Shown here in pieces: positions 35,161 through 47,500 of a stretch of DNA of 64,000 nt (position 1 is the first letter of the stretch; each line of letters starts with the position of its first letter). The DNA comes from Phlebiopsis flavidoalba (Eukaryota; Basidiomycota; Agaricomycetes; Polyporales; Phanerochaetaceae). The notes beneath the pieces were generated by a model. That model saw only the letters and a list, made by a program, of their open reading frames with translations, was not told the origin of the DNA and ran no database searches. The position numbers and the translations under genes were made by a program. The stretch lies in NCBI GenBank assembly GCA_035772785.1, contig JAOCPU010000077.1, positions 1 to 64,000 of the forward strand, written 5' to 3'.

Positions 35161-38100
35161 ATGGCGTACTGCGATCCCCGCTGCTCGCGCGCGTTCCCGA
35201 GCGAACTTGCTTTACGCCAGCATGTCGTCGCGTCGCCCGTGCACTGGTTATGCGCCCTGTGTGGCACGAGACTATGCGTCTCGTGTCGCGCGCGCGCGGG
35301 GGCGAAGCAGCAGCACTACGTCGGCAGCCCGCTGCATCACTACTGCGATAGCTGTGAGAGGGACTTTGAAGACGAGGGGAGCGACTCAAGGGTCACAAAG
35401 AGGAGTTGCACTTTCTGGTGTCGGGAGTGCGACAAGGTGGGTCGCCTTTCGAGGTCACCGTCGGCGTGAGTTGCACTGGGACTCATGCCTTGGACAGTTT
35501 TGGACAGTCTTTTTTTGGGACAGCTCGTCAAGAGGAAGATGCACACAAGGAAGAAAGAGCATTTGGTTTTGCAAGTCATGTCGAGTTCTGTTCCCACATG
35601 CCGCCGCCCGCAGAGAGCACTATCGCGACAGCCCTCATCATCATTATTGCGATGGATGTGAGGAACACTTCAAGGGTGAACTCGAGCTCAAGGGTCACTA
35701 CACGACCTCACACTATTTACGCTATGCGGGACAGTGCGACGAGGTGAGCCGTGCGATCTCAACCTTCCATAAACCCTCTGTCTGGATGCGCGGACTGACT
35801 GAGAATCACTCCACAATTATTCAGCGAATGCTCATGAGCAAAACAACCACAAGAGCAATGTACATCCGAGCTGGTACATTGCGGTCTACCGTCTGTTCTA
35901 CCCTCGCGCTCGTCGGACCGCGAGAAGCCCAGCTCCGCCGACACGGTCCGCTATTACTGTGGTCAATGTGTAGAACACTTTGGCGACGAAGGTGGAATAA
36001 AGTCCCACTATAAAAGCCAACATCATTATTGTGAGGAATGTGATGAGGTGAGGCGTGTGGTTGCTTTCAGAGCGGTACAATTATAACATAGACTTCTGCA
36101 GTATTCACAACAATGCCAACGAAGAAGACACCCACAGGAACAATGCGCATCCCAAGCTTGGCACGTGTGATCCACAATCATCTCTTCCCAAGCGCGGATT
36201 CCAGCAAGCAGCAGAACGACGGTCACCCCAGCTATCATCGCTGTTACACGTGCGAGATGGAGGACTTTAACGGGAAGGGTGAGCTGAGGGATCACTACGA
36301 AGACTGCCACCATTACTGTAGGCCGTGCAATAAGGTAGAAGCTCGAGTTTCAACGTCGCATCAGAACGCTTTGCGGGGCTCACGCGGTACAACTACAGTT
36401 CTTCATGAACTCAGAAGAACAAGAGGTTCACAAGGTCGCTGCACATTGGCACTGTACAATCTGTCGTTGTTCGTTTTCAAGCTTCAGTTCCCGCCATCAA
36501 CACTACCAGGACAGCCCTCGACACCACTACTGCAAGAAATGCGACGAGCATTTTAGAGATGCGATAGCTCTGAAGGACCATAACGATCAAAAACATCTCT
36601 ACTGTAGGCAGTGGTGTAACCTGGTCAATCATGAGTTTCCCAATCCCTAGGCATCATTGACCGCAGTAGGAGACTAACCTACATTTATACGTTCATAGCT
36701 TTTCGGCGACGTCTACTCAAAGGACAACCACAAAGGCAGCACACATTCAATCTGGCACTGTACGCCCTGTCGCCGCTCGTTCCCGGACCGTGATTCTCTT
36801 GCGGAACATTATTTGGCTAGCACCAACCACCACTACTGTGATGACTGCGAGAAGCACTTCAGCAACCGAGATGAGCTCAAGGAGCACAATGAGGGGGAGC
36901 ATGACTACTGTAGAGACTGTGATGAAGTAAGTCGTATATTATCGTGGGGCTTCCTCACGATGTGAGACCAACGCACTTCACTTCACAGATCTTCGATGAT
37001 GTTTACGAGAGGGACGGGGGGGGGACCACTATGGCGATGTACACTCCGACTGGTCCTGCACGCTCTGCCATCGTTTTTTTCGCAACCTATGAAGCCCGTG
37101 ATCAACATTATATCGACAGTCCGCGTCATTTCTACTGTGGTGACTGTTGTTGAACACTTCGACGGCCAATCTCAGCTGGCTGAAACACTTCGAAGTGGAA
37201 CATTATTACTGTAGGAACTGCGACAAGGTGAGTCGTACATTCCTGTTTACCCGCGGGGGCTCATCACGAGTTCATCTTTGCTCATCTAGACGCGGTTCTT
37301 CGGCGACGTTTACGAGAAAGACAATCATGAGGGCAGTGCGCATTCACACTGGTCCTGCACACCTTGTTGGCGTTCGTTCCCTCACTTCGCCGCGCGCGAA
37401 ACAGCACTATTTGGACAACCCTCAACACCACTACTGTAACAAATGTCGGAAGCATTTCGACGCCAAGAATGATTTGTACAATCATAACGAGGAGTTACAC
37501 TTTCATTGCAAGGCGTGCGGTAGGGTGAGCTATATTCATTATCCGTCAAGAAATATTCGTAGCATGATATTAACCTGCATGATTTTACAGGTTTTCGATG
37601 ATGTATACGAAAAGGACGCACACAAGGGCGATGCACATTCGCTCTGGACCTGCACACCTTGTCGTCGTTTATTCCAGAGTTCCGACGCGCGGCGAGCAAC
37701 ACTATCTCGACAGTTCTTCTCATCACTACTGTGGCTTTTGCGAGGAGCACTTTGGAGACAGCAGCGCTCTGGAGGAGCACGATGATGAACAGCATTTCTG
37801 TTGTAAAGAGTGCGACACGAGGTGAGTCTGGAGGTGACGTTTTCCTCAGACGTGATTAAGCGTCATTATTCCGCCAGACTAATATGCACCATTTCAGACG
37901 TTCTATGACGCGGGACGCAGCAGACAAGCACAAAGAAGATGCACACTGGTACTGTGTACCATGCCGTCGTCTATTCATAAACGAGAATAGCCTCCGCATT
38001 CACAAACAATCCTCAACGCACCAACCTAGGCAAATCCAGTGTCCTGGAAATTGCGGCGGAATGTTCGTGGAGCGTTCCCATATGCTTCTTCACCTCGAGT

Positions 38101-38528
38101 CGGGGGATTGCCCGTCGGGTGTGACACGCCACGCGCTCGACCGATACGCCGTGCAGCGCGACCAGCAGCACCTCATCACGGATCCGGCGCGGCTGGTCAC
38201 GCACACGGACGGATCGTACGCAGCGCCGCTCGCACTCGAGCACTGGGCGACCGAGCGCTCGTTCAACGGCACCACGTATGAGTGCGTGATCTGCCACGGG
38301 ACATTCGCCTCCCTTGTCGCGTTAAACCAGCATCTGCGTAGCCCAAGGCATGCCGCGCAGATTTACCGGTGCCCTCCAGCGGGATCTGGCTGCAACCGCG
38401 CGTTTACGACGCTCAGTGGGCTGCTGCAGCACGTCGAGAGCGCAAACTGCGGCGTGCAGAGGTTCAGGGAGACCGCGAAGCGAATTGTAGACGATGTTAC
38501 TTCTGACGTGCGAAGGCTCACTGCGTGA
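35161..38528 (+). CDS. Multi-C2H2 zinc-finger protein with tandemly duplicated exons
   Basis: A ten-exon gene. Exons: 35161-35437, 35508-35743, 35825-36047, 36102-36334, 36399-36623, 36699-36926, 36989-37227, 37290-37524, 37591-37821 and 37898-38528 (TGA). All introns are 54-81 bp, and most end just after a C-x2-C-D-[K/E] codon, in phase 0. Each middle exon encodes the His half of one finger (DVYEKDNHKGSTH-like), a full finger (W-C-x2-C-x12-H-x6-H), a second full finger (YC-x2-C-x12-H-x4-H) and the Cys half of the next (YC-x2-CDE). Exon 10 adds finger-like units and a conserved C-terminal domain (FNGTTYECVICHGTF, LRSPRHAAQIYRC, FTTLSGLLQHVES). About 25-30 fingers in all suggest nucleic-acid binding; this is inference. 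Exons whose length is not a multiple of three carry indels. Confidence 0.8.
35508..37821 (+). repeat. Eight tandem exon-intron units of the zinc-finger gene
   Basis: Exons 2-9 are homologous to one another in protein sequence, length (223-239 bp) and intron phase, giving a repeat period of about 285-310 bp including the intron. Intron sequences share GTGAGTCGTA-like donors (exons 6-8) but otherwise differ, so the duplications are not all recent. Exons 6, 7, 8 and 9 resemble one another most (each opens with F-x-D-V-Y-x-[KR]-D). Confidence 0.8.
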
Positions 38529-38636
38529 GGTCAGCGCGAAGTGGCAAAGTCCAGCAGGGAAGTCCGGCTAGTAGTTCACATGTAGGCCTGGCACTATGCT
38601 TCCCTAAACGCCTCTCCTCTGTACGTGTCGTAGCTG

Positions 38637-39267
38637 TTATATACAGTACCCAGTCGTCCCATATTTTACACTGCACTCTTCCACATCAAATATAAACACG
38701 TCTCTACCCCTTCCTTCGTTGATGTCCTTGGTCATTCCTGTCCACCCACTCGGCGCACTCTTGAGCCCACTGTCGGACCTCAGGAGCTGGACCTCCTTGA
38801 CTTTTAGCTTCTTCTGTGCGTCGTATGTCGGTATTATGTAGCGGTAGCCTCGATGTGCGCCCTTCGCCACGTCTTCTTGTGCGAGGTCCGCGATACGCTG
38901 GATGGACACTGAAAAGGACGTCGCAGCCGATGACGGGTCTGTCGTGTACTCCGGTACGAGCCATACATATCTAGAAGTTCCGTAGATGAGTCGAAGTGAT
39001 GGGTTGTGTTTGATTTGTTCGCACGTACTTGCCGCTGAAGTGGTGATTTACATCGGCACTTTGGCCATTGAACTCGGGTACGAGATCGTCCGGGGACCTG
39101 CGCAAGTCCGGGATCATCACCATAGCACACCTGGAATACATCGTCAAAACACTGCCCCAATCCGGGACACGCACACTTACCTTCAGTGACCTGATGTACT
39201 TGGCAGATGTGTCCCCAGACCTTGTCCAAGCAATCGCCCCAGGCAACGATGGAAATGACCTAGGCAT
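38637..39267 (-). CDS. Tandem paralogue A, uncharacterised fungal protein (MABP-like end)
   Basis: The minus-strand ATG at 39267 opens MPRSFPSLPGAIAWTR and SGDTSAKYIRSLK, then an intron, a DLVPEFNGQSADVNHHFSGK exon, an intron, and YVWLVPEYTTDPSSAATSF followed by YRYIIPTYDA and a VKEVQLLRS strand. It ends with APSGWTGMTKDINEGRGRD before the stop at 38637. The GW-x-x-M-x-x-D-[IL]-N-x-G-x-G motif resembles MABP/MVB12-type beta-prism repeats; I rank that as a weak structural suggestion. It is the most complete of three adjacent copies. Confidence 0.55.
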
Positions 39268-39370
39268 GTGGTAGTTTTAGCACTCCTTCAAGAGCTGTAC
39301 GAGCGACATACCACGAGCCAGCTTGACGCTGTTTTCCACACAACGTACAAGCACCCTTTTCCTCCCATAT

Positions 39371-39973
39371 TCAAGTCATTGACCGCCCGCCCGTGCCACC
39401 CCCGCTGGCGGGCGTGAGAGAGGGCCCTCTGTGCGCACTAGACCTACCGCGACGATCTTGTCTGGGGTGGCACGGTGTGCGCGGGACACAACGTAACGGA
39501 AGTCGCCTGCGCGGCGTGCGGCGCAGACGAGCTTCGGGTCTTCGTAGGGTTGTACGCGCACGTCGAAGGAGGTAGCGGCGCGGGAGGGGTCTGTCGTCAT
39601 TACTGGGACGAGCCAAGTTGGTCTGAGTCTAGAATCAGCCCGCCGAAATAAATCACGTAGTGCAGGAGGCGGCATACTTTGCGGAGGGGTGTGTAAGTCC
39701 ACGGTGCTGCTCTGCCCCGATATCTCGCGGACGTGATCGTTCGGCGCGTCGGCTTCGGAGCTGCCCTTGCACGACATCGAGTCGTTCGATATACTCTTTC
39801 TGCGCCGCACTATTGCGTGGACTGGGCGAGAGATAGCTTGCGCCAGGAATGCTGAGACGCGAGGTGTTGCTAGATGGAACGCTGAGGCGTGAGGTGCTGC
39901 TGGCAGGACTAAAAATGATGAACATCCCGCACAACTCATCAGCAAGATACGCGCACCTGCAATCGCTCGCCAC
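39371..39973 (-). CDS. Tandem paralogue B, uncharacterised fungal protein
   Basis: Shares with its neighbours a short first exon (KEYIERLD, compare AKYIRSLK and REYIRDFK), a PTWLVPVMTTDPSRAATSF strand, a GDFRYVVSRAHRATPDKIVA segment and a VGLVRTEG strand. The end near 39376 reads RPPAG and then Gly/Arg-rich sequence, without the D-[IL]-N-x-G motif of the other copies, so the C-terminus is either frameshifted or lost. Function unknown. Confidence 0.45.
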
Positions 39974-39984
39974 CGTCTTCAGCA

Positions 39985-40520
39985 GCCACTAGCACATATA
40001 GAAAGCTTTTTTTTCCGCCCTTTGTTCACGGTCTTCCGAGATCGCGTCCCACCCCGGGGGTGCTGACACGATGCTCGTTGTCGATCGCAGGAGAACGGCG
40101 TGAACGATCTTAGCCTGCTCGTCGGGATCCGACCGCACGAATAGATACCGGTACCCCCGCCTCCTGTTCCACGTGCGAGGTCGTCCATGCCTGCGACGGT
40201 GCTGCTCTGTACGACAAGGTGGAAGGACGTCGCAGCTGCTGCGGCAGGGTCTGTGGTGTAGGTTGGCACGAGCCAGACATGACTGTCCACTTTGGTCAGC
40301 GTGTTTCCCCGCAAAAGGAGACGGTGTGTACCTCCCGCCGTAACGGTAGTTGATGTTGTTGCTGAGCCCGGTCAGCTCGCGCAGAGCATGAGGCGGACTG
40401 TCATCTTCACAATCGCTGTATTTTACCTGTGAATCCGTTTTTGAGTGCCCTTCTAATGAGAAGGAATGAAACAAGACACACCTTGAAGTCTCTTATGTAC
40501 TCCCGTCTGTCTGGTGCCAT
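39985..40520 (-). CDS. Tandem paralogue C, uncharacterised fungal protein
   Basis: The ATG at 40520-40518 gives MAPDRREYIRDFK, an intron, then a VKYSDCEDDSPPHALRELTG / LSNNINYRYGG exon, an intron, and SHVWLVPTYTTDPAAAAATS, LDDLARGTGG-like and GYRYLFV segments, then IVHAVLLRS and APPGWDAISED. It ends near 39989 where a run of A (TTTTTTTT on +, 40005-40012) disrupts the expected last strand. Same exon plan as paralogue A. The C-terminal APPGWDAISED aligns with APSGWTGMTKD of copy A. Confidence 0.5.
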
Positions 40521-41395
40521 ATTGTCACGGTCGTGAAGGGAAGGAGTTGATCGTGCATACAACTCTCCCAGCTACCTATATACACCGTGCCATGTGTTTC
40601 TCACCATGGCCGGAGGTTCAGCAAGGTTTGTGGCGCTCTTTTCATGTCCGCCCCACCGTACAAGGTGTGGCCATGCGTCGTGGTGGCCGGGGAAACCCTT
40701 TTACCCTTCCACGCGGATCGTAAAAATCTGTGGGCGTAGGCCCGTGCGCCCTGTATTCGGGGGCGGTAGGGGGTAGAGGGACTCGAATGGGTAAATACGG
40801 TCACGGAGGGGCATAAGAAGTGATATGAGCGTTGGATCAATCGAAAGTCGTGGCCAGAAATGGGTACGGGATCGATCGTGCGTTACGGCCACGGGGCCAC
40901 GCCTGTGCGTCGTGCCAGTGTCGATTCAGTTTTCAACAGAATCGAGCCACGAGAAACAAAAAGTGCCAAAGAAAGTTGATTTACTCAGGGAATGAGAATG
41001 AAAATAGGCTGTATAGCTGTCGTCCAAGGGTGAGATTCGAGTGCGTCGAAAGCTGGCCAGCAAGAGACTTACTGCTCGTAATGATCTTGATTCGGTGAAT
41101 GTTTCCCAGTATGCGTAGATGAAACACCAGAATGTCATGATAATACGTGGGACACTTCGCTAGGTCTCATGAAGCTACACTCAAGTGGTACTTTCGGGAA
41201 AACGAACTGTGAAATGAGTCGAGGAAACGTTACGCTCAGTAAAAAAAACGTGGGGTAACAAACTCCGCAAGTCCCGAAAAAAGGCAGCCGTAGTCTTCGT
41301 GAGCGATACGTCAGCAAATTGGTCGAGTTGGGGACAAATGTCACTAAGATGTACAATACTAGGAGTTATACCGCAGCAAGTAGTAAGCAATACAT
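40521..41395. other. Intergenic region, no gene recognised
   Basis: Short frames only. Probably contains the promoter of paralogue C and the 3' flank of the deacetylase gene. Confidence 0.5.
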
Positions 41396-44300
41396 TCACA
41401 TAGTCCGAATTACTCCGCAAATAAGATCAGACAGGAACACACAAAGCACTAAAATAACATAGGCCACACATACATACATACATACCAAGCTAGAGCACCT
41501 ACACAACCCGAACATGGAATCTTCGCTGCCACTCCATCTAGTGGTGCGAAAACGCTCATTCGCACGCGCTCTGCAAGCGTCTGGGTCTGTAATTGCGCTT
41601 GCATCCGCGGAAGACCCTGTTTGTCGGAGAAACGTCTGCATCGTCCGTAGGCTCGCGTCGATGGCGGTCGCGGTCGGGCTCGCCGTTGTTGTTGGGACCA
41701 AGTTCGCGAGCGAGGCGCAGCGCGCATCCAATGACTCCATCGGCGGCGCCAACAACACGGCCGTCCTCAGGTAAAGGCTTCGGCGTATGTCTCCATAGTC
41801 TTCATGACTTGGTTGACATAATCCTTGCAGCACGGCAGGCGCGCGATCTTGGCAATCGGCTTCGTGTCTGGCGACTGAAGATAGCCAGGTGATTGTGTTG
41901 GTTGTGACGGCGACTGGGTTTTTGTGTCGGTAGCTGTTGTGGGGTCGGCAGCAGAGGGGGTGGATGCGGAAGCGGGAGTTACACCGTTCAAATTGAACGC
42001 CGTTGGTGGAAGTAGAGGCTCCGGGTATTTGAAAGAGGAGTTACGCCCGACTCTCCGGTCGTTGCCTCTTGACGTGGGCACGGACACCGCTCGCGCTCGA
42101 GAGTGGTGCGCGTCCGTTTCCGCACGTATGGCTCGGGGGCGGCACTGGAGACTGTATCCGAGGCCGGTGGTGCGTCGTCGTGCTCTGACTCTTTCGACGA
42201 CGCCGACTCATCTCGCGTCTCAGGAAGCACAGCGCTTCCTCCTCCGTTCCGCCCTCGACCCCCGGCCCGGCCACGCCCACCTCTCGCGAAAACCCCGTCC
42301 GCGGGCCTCCCCGTGAGCCTCGTCCGCGTGCTGAGGTTCCCCGCACACCGCCTCGTCCTCCTCTAGATCCTCGCTGCCCCCGCCCTCTTCCCCTTCCACG
42401 TCCGCGAACCCTCTCGGTGAGAGTGCGTTCAAGCTCCTCCTCTTCGCTCTCCATCTCATCCTCCTCGTCGTCCACCTCATCCTCATCTTCGTCTTCGTCC
42501 TCGTCATCATCTTCATCCTCTTCGTCGTCTTCTGCCGCATCACTCCGCCCGCCGTCGAGCGGAGATCCGTGCGGAGACAACATGTCCGTCCGGACCGACG
42601 TTGTTTTGCGTAGAAGGCGGATAAAGGGGGGAGGCGCATTGTAACAGACGGCCCAAAAGGCAAAGGTTCTTTGAGTAGTTGTACGATGTGGTGCGAACGT
42701 TGGACCCATTTAGGTAGTGTCGGGTCGGGTCTTGGCTTGCGACCCATACGTTTGACAGACAACTTCTCGAGCTACAGCATACCATTAGCGACACGGGTAA
42801 GACACAGCCAAGGTTGACGTACCTCCACCATTTCCTCCTTTGTCCACCACGTCGGATCTATGCTCACACTTGTGTTGGTGAGACCCGCAACATGTGCCAT
42901 GACACCGGAGAGGATTGCACGGTCACTGTATCCGCCCTCGAGAACGCTGAGGATGCGACCTTGAGCGTAGCGATCCGCAAGCGCACATGCGTCGCGAGTG
43001 AAGCGATAGAAGAAGGATGGGGGAACGCGACATTTGCCAGCGACACCGTCGCTCTCGAATTCAGAGGCACCGAAGCCACAACTATGACTAAAGTCAATAT
43101 GGGCGCTCGGCATATCAAGGGGCCAGGCATACCTGAGGAAAATCATGACGCTAATCCGGCTTTGCGTCCGTCAGCTCGAGAAATTCTTTCGCGCGGGTGA
43201 GGATTTCGGTGTACCGCGTCTCGTAGAGCGCCCAAACTCGGCTTCGGTTGAGTACGGGGCGAGTGGGACATTCTCCACCCATTTCTTTTTTCTCTGCGTT
43301 GAAGTGCTCTTGGGCATACTGACGAAGCCCTGATTCATTTTGCTACATTCCAATTCGCGTAAGCTCTCGTGGTTTCATAAAGGCGCATGAAACACGTACG
43401 TCGCAAGGATATTTATCGATATCATGTATACTCCCAAAGTAGACATTAAGATCTTGGTTCTGGCTGTGGTCTTGATTGATGTTATGGACAACGCGTTGTG
43501 TGCCATTGCCTATATGTTATTGTTAATAAACCAACTAAACGAGCATAGGAATAGTCATATGCAGGGCTTTACCATGATGTAAGTCAATGTCAAGAATGAC
43601 TATGCGCTTGTATTGATGTGACTGGATTGCTATTAAGGGGTCTCGTGAGGATAGGAGGATGGCGACTAGAGAAGACATAAACTTGCCGTGGACTGCTCCA
43701 ACGATAACATTATTGACAAATCCAACACCGGCTGGCCGTGTCTGGGCACAGCGTTTGTCAGAGATATGCGCAATGTTTAAGTAATTCGGCTTACTGGAAG
43801 GCAATGGTGTCCTGGTGGTCGTACGGCAACGAATGCACGCGTGCCGTTTGTCGGTGTTGTTGCATTTGACGAGCTCGCAGCAGCGATGTAGTCGACAGCT
43901 TCACATACTGTTGCAATAGCCCCACAGAGAGCGTCGTACGACTGAGGAGATACTGTCAAACGCGTTAACACGCGCCGTAGATGTTAGAAAACGAACACGC
44001 ACAATACAAATCCGCCTCATAGCCCGGAGGTATCTCTCGTTCTCCCATCCTATGCTTCTTCTTGCTTTCCTTGCACCACTGTTTTAGCATCTCCGCATAG
44101 GTTGTAGATGAATGTTCGTTGATTTTGGTTCCTAGCACCAGGCGCGCCCTGCTGGTAGGTCCAGGAGGTCTTTGACAACCGCCGTACTCCTGACAATCGT
44201 GACGGGTGTTTTCGGGGCTGCGTGCACGCCGTTATGTGCTGCCTGTTGTTTTGTGGGCGTGCTCGAGTCGTCCAATAATCGCACCAACGCCGTACGCTAC

Positions 44301-44519
44301 CGCGCGTAGCCGTTCCGGTCGTTCAAGGTCGTTCTTCGAGATGAGATTCTTGTGCTTTAAACAGAGGTCTTGAAAGAACACGGTTGGTGGTGCGTATGCA
44401 TGTGAGGTCGTGGGGACGATGCGGTTCGTCCACTAGCATTTTCTCTCCTGAACATCGGCTTGAGGTTGAGAATGGGGAGGCTTTGGTAAGTCTGTGGTCG
44501 CCATGATTGTGCTTGTCAT
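41396..44519 (-). CDS. Hos3-like class II histone deacetylase
   Basis: Zinc-dependent lysine deacetylase. The candidate ATG at 44519 opens MTSTIMATTDLPKPP. Then, across frames and introns: PTVFFQDLCLKHKNLISKND, ERPERLRAVAYGVGAIIGRL (about 44390-44290), LKQWCKESKKKH (about 44085), FVAVRPPGHHC with the catalytic His pair (about 43830-43800), GVGFVNNVIVGA, RIVILDIDLHHG with Asp and His zinc ligands (about 43605-43570), then SCGFGASEFES, FYRFTRDACALADRYAQ and ILSVLEGGYSDRAI with the catalytic Tyr (about 43065-42920). A long C-terminal tail has a Glu/Asp run (about 42530-42430) and an Arg/Gly-rich stretch (about 42420-42290). The Asp ligand expected in GFDA reads Gly (GFGA). The exact C-terminus is uncertain. 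Confidence 0.8.
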
Positions 44520-47500
44520 CAGAGGATTTCTCGAGGATTTGCAAGGAGAGATAGGACACGAATAAGGGATATTATAGGGACGACATCAGGGGATGTAGGA
44601 GAAGAGGATAGAAAGGAGGATCGACAAAGGTTCAAATTCGTGATATCCCTGGCGCTTCCATTCAGTGATGTAATATCGTGCTTGTGATGGAATCAGCAAT
44701 GAGTTACGGTCGTTGTTATCACATAATCGTTTCATCCTAATAGCCGTTGAATCCCTTCTGACAGGATAAGCGGCCGTCAATGTCGTTTGCAAGGAGATGT
44801 ACGATGGTTGCGGATGACATTTCTTTTCGATGCGCCCATGGTGAAGAAAAATGTTGATATCAAAGCTATGGTTTAGATTTATCAAGCTTCCGTGATTATG
44901 GGCTCCTTTCATACACAGTTATTGCAGCGAATGGTGTGAGCATCAGGTGAACACTCTAGAACCTTCTGCACATAGATTTCATCAGCTTATCCCTGATTCT
45001 TTGATTAATACGTCCACATGTCAGTTGCTCCATATCACAGTTTTTCCTTTGTTATGGAACCCTAAGCGACTCCTTTTTCACTTCACGCTTCCTGTTTCCT
45101 CAAAGATGCATCGAGTGTTGGTAATAAGGACCGCCTCGAATCAGATTTGTCTCCTGGCATAGACTCAAGTAGATCTGGTTATGGTCAGTGTATTAAACCC
45201 TTTTGGAGCGGACCCCGTATTCAAATTCAAAAGTCAAAACACAATCTGTACCACACACGGATTGTACAAACGTCGTGTTGAGCGTCATCAATTTTCGACC
45301 CAGGAAGTCTGGCCGATTCGGAAACGATTTCCCTTCGTGGGTAGTCCTTGACGCATCGCGTGTACAGCACCATTATGAATGGTTACATGAGTCCGAGACG
45401 ACAGTATATCAAATCTCTTGCACTCTAGAACGGCAAGTCTCATCCGTGCACCGTTGGGGGCTGTGCGACTTTACAAACAATCAGAGTCGGTAGTTATGAA
45501 TTTTTCGTGAAATTCGAACTAGAAGGAGCCAGAAACCATACACTGTGTGCCAGTCCGATAATTGGCCACGAGGAACGCATGATGGTCGAAACGGGTTTGT
45601 ATGTACAATGCCGACAGTCCCTGAACAGCTTTTAGGCCCTTTCTGTCATGTTAAACTCAGTTTTGCGGTAATGCCAGGCTCAAGCTTGGTGCATAGCCTT
45701 TTTGTTCGGTCGTTCTAAGACGAATTTGGCGATGGTTCAGTGGGAAGGTACCCGTGTTTAGTCATGTAAGTGTAGTAATGGCTGGTAATGATTACCTATA
45801 TATTAACCACATGCCACTACAACCGACTCTTCAAATTGCCTTCATTCTCTTTCTTATTCGCTCTTATTCCCTTGGTCAGTTCTCCCGGCCTTTTATACTG
45901 CTCGCTTGGACCTTCTGTAGCATAGACCTGATCTTGCACCCCGATGTGAACTACAATAAGAAATGTTCTGCCCACAGCTCCGCACGGTAAACAGAAACAA
46001 AAAGGGGGTGAAAACACCACAAGTTTGTGCCATGATCAGCACGTTGGGAGCTTAAATATTAATGTTGTCGATAGCGGTTCATCCTTACATTCTCATTCCC
46101 CTTTTCCCCTTTCTCAAAAGCTCATTCCAGTCCTTACTTTCTCTCTCGTTTACACCCTTGCCGTAGTTTGCAACCTTTTCCGGAGTTCAAAATCAGGGCT
46201 CTATTGGCACATTGCTCTTTTCCAGTGATAATGTGACATCGCAGTTTTGTAGTTAAAATAACTTCAATAAATATTATTCTTGGCAAAATTAACCCTCTAA
46301 TTCCGTTCGCCGGAGCGGAGGAGGAGGAAACTCTTTAGTGATCAAAGACTTCAAAGTCCGACATTGATGACATTCACTCGGTAGAAGCCGAGCTTTGATT
46401 TTGACGACATTCGCGGCGACATACTACGACCTACCCAAACCTCGAGCAGTATCTACAGGCCAGCTGGTACATCGACTCGATGGTGTTTTTATTGCTCTCG
46501 ATTGGTCATCAGCAAATTTTTCGAATCATTGCGTCGTGCGAGGTACCTCAAGGCGCCTCCCTTGACGTTTTTTGCTTGATAGCTGCGATGTCTGTGATTT
46601 TAGCCCAGATTGTTATACCGTCGTTCTCCACCAACGACGCCGCATACCGCATGAAGGCGTGACAAGCGTGGAGACACGCTCTTCATTATAAATACCTCAC
46701 GTGAGTGGGATAGTCAATCTTTGCTCAACTATCGGCAATGTCGTTTGACTGGCGCTTTCGTTTCTCGTCGACAGGGCAATGGGCAGGTTAGGCATCCTGA
46801 TATTGTTTAGAGCTTAATCGGGAGACCAAGCCTACTCACTCGGGCCAGACGAGCATTCGAGGCGTGGCGAGACATGATGCAACTGCTCCAATGACGTACA
46901 GATCCAGCCGCCAAGCACTTAATTATTTAGTACCGATATTGAGCAGCGGACAAGTCTATGGCTCTGATGTCAAAAGTTATACCTTCACGCTTTTAACGTC
47001 TCTCCTACCCAGTTTTCCTGGAGAGTAACGAGAACGTTTAGATCTACTTTCCAATCATAGACTCGACTAATGTTGCCAGTTAAAGATAGTTACTACGGAT
47101 ATTCAACCCCCCACAGATGTACATTCTTTCAGCGCCCTCAAGATCAGCCCCGCCCAGGCTTCCACTCTCTTCGCGCCTTTTGCCAGCAGTATCACATCAG
47201 TCCGCACACTGCAATTCCTGCCAAAAGAACTCGGGCTATGATAGACCCTCGCGAAACAGTTTCACTTGCGGCTCAGCTTAATGGGTGCGCCTGAAATCAA
47301 CAGTTATAGTCTGTCTCGGGCGCCTGTGTACAGCGATTTTCGCGCAAGGCGGGAGAGCTGCATGACAAATTACAACTAATATCTAAGCGACCCGGCGAGT
47401 CGATATGATTTTTGGCATGGTCTGTACGCTAATTTCCAGCGGGGGGTTATTTTCCCCCCCGTCGATGCGTTGGCCTCGCCGCAGAGGTTCGCAGAATGTC

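Noticed and set aside
35508..37821. CRISPR-like regular spacing of repeats
   Set aside because: The regularity comes from homologous exons separated by spliceosomal introns. Repeats are about 230 bp, coding and diverged, in a eukaryotic context.
42417..42644. Poly-serine open frame on the + strand
   Set aside because: It is the antisense shadow of the Glu/Asp-coding tract (GAG/GAT repeats) of the deacetylase tail on the minus strand.
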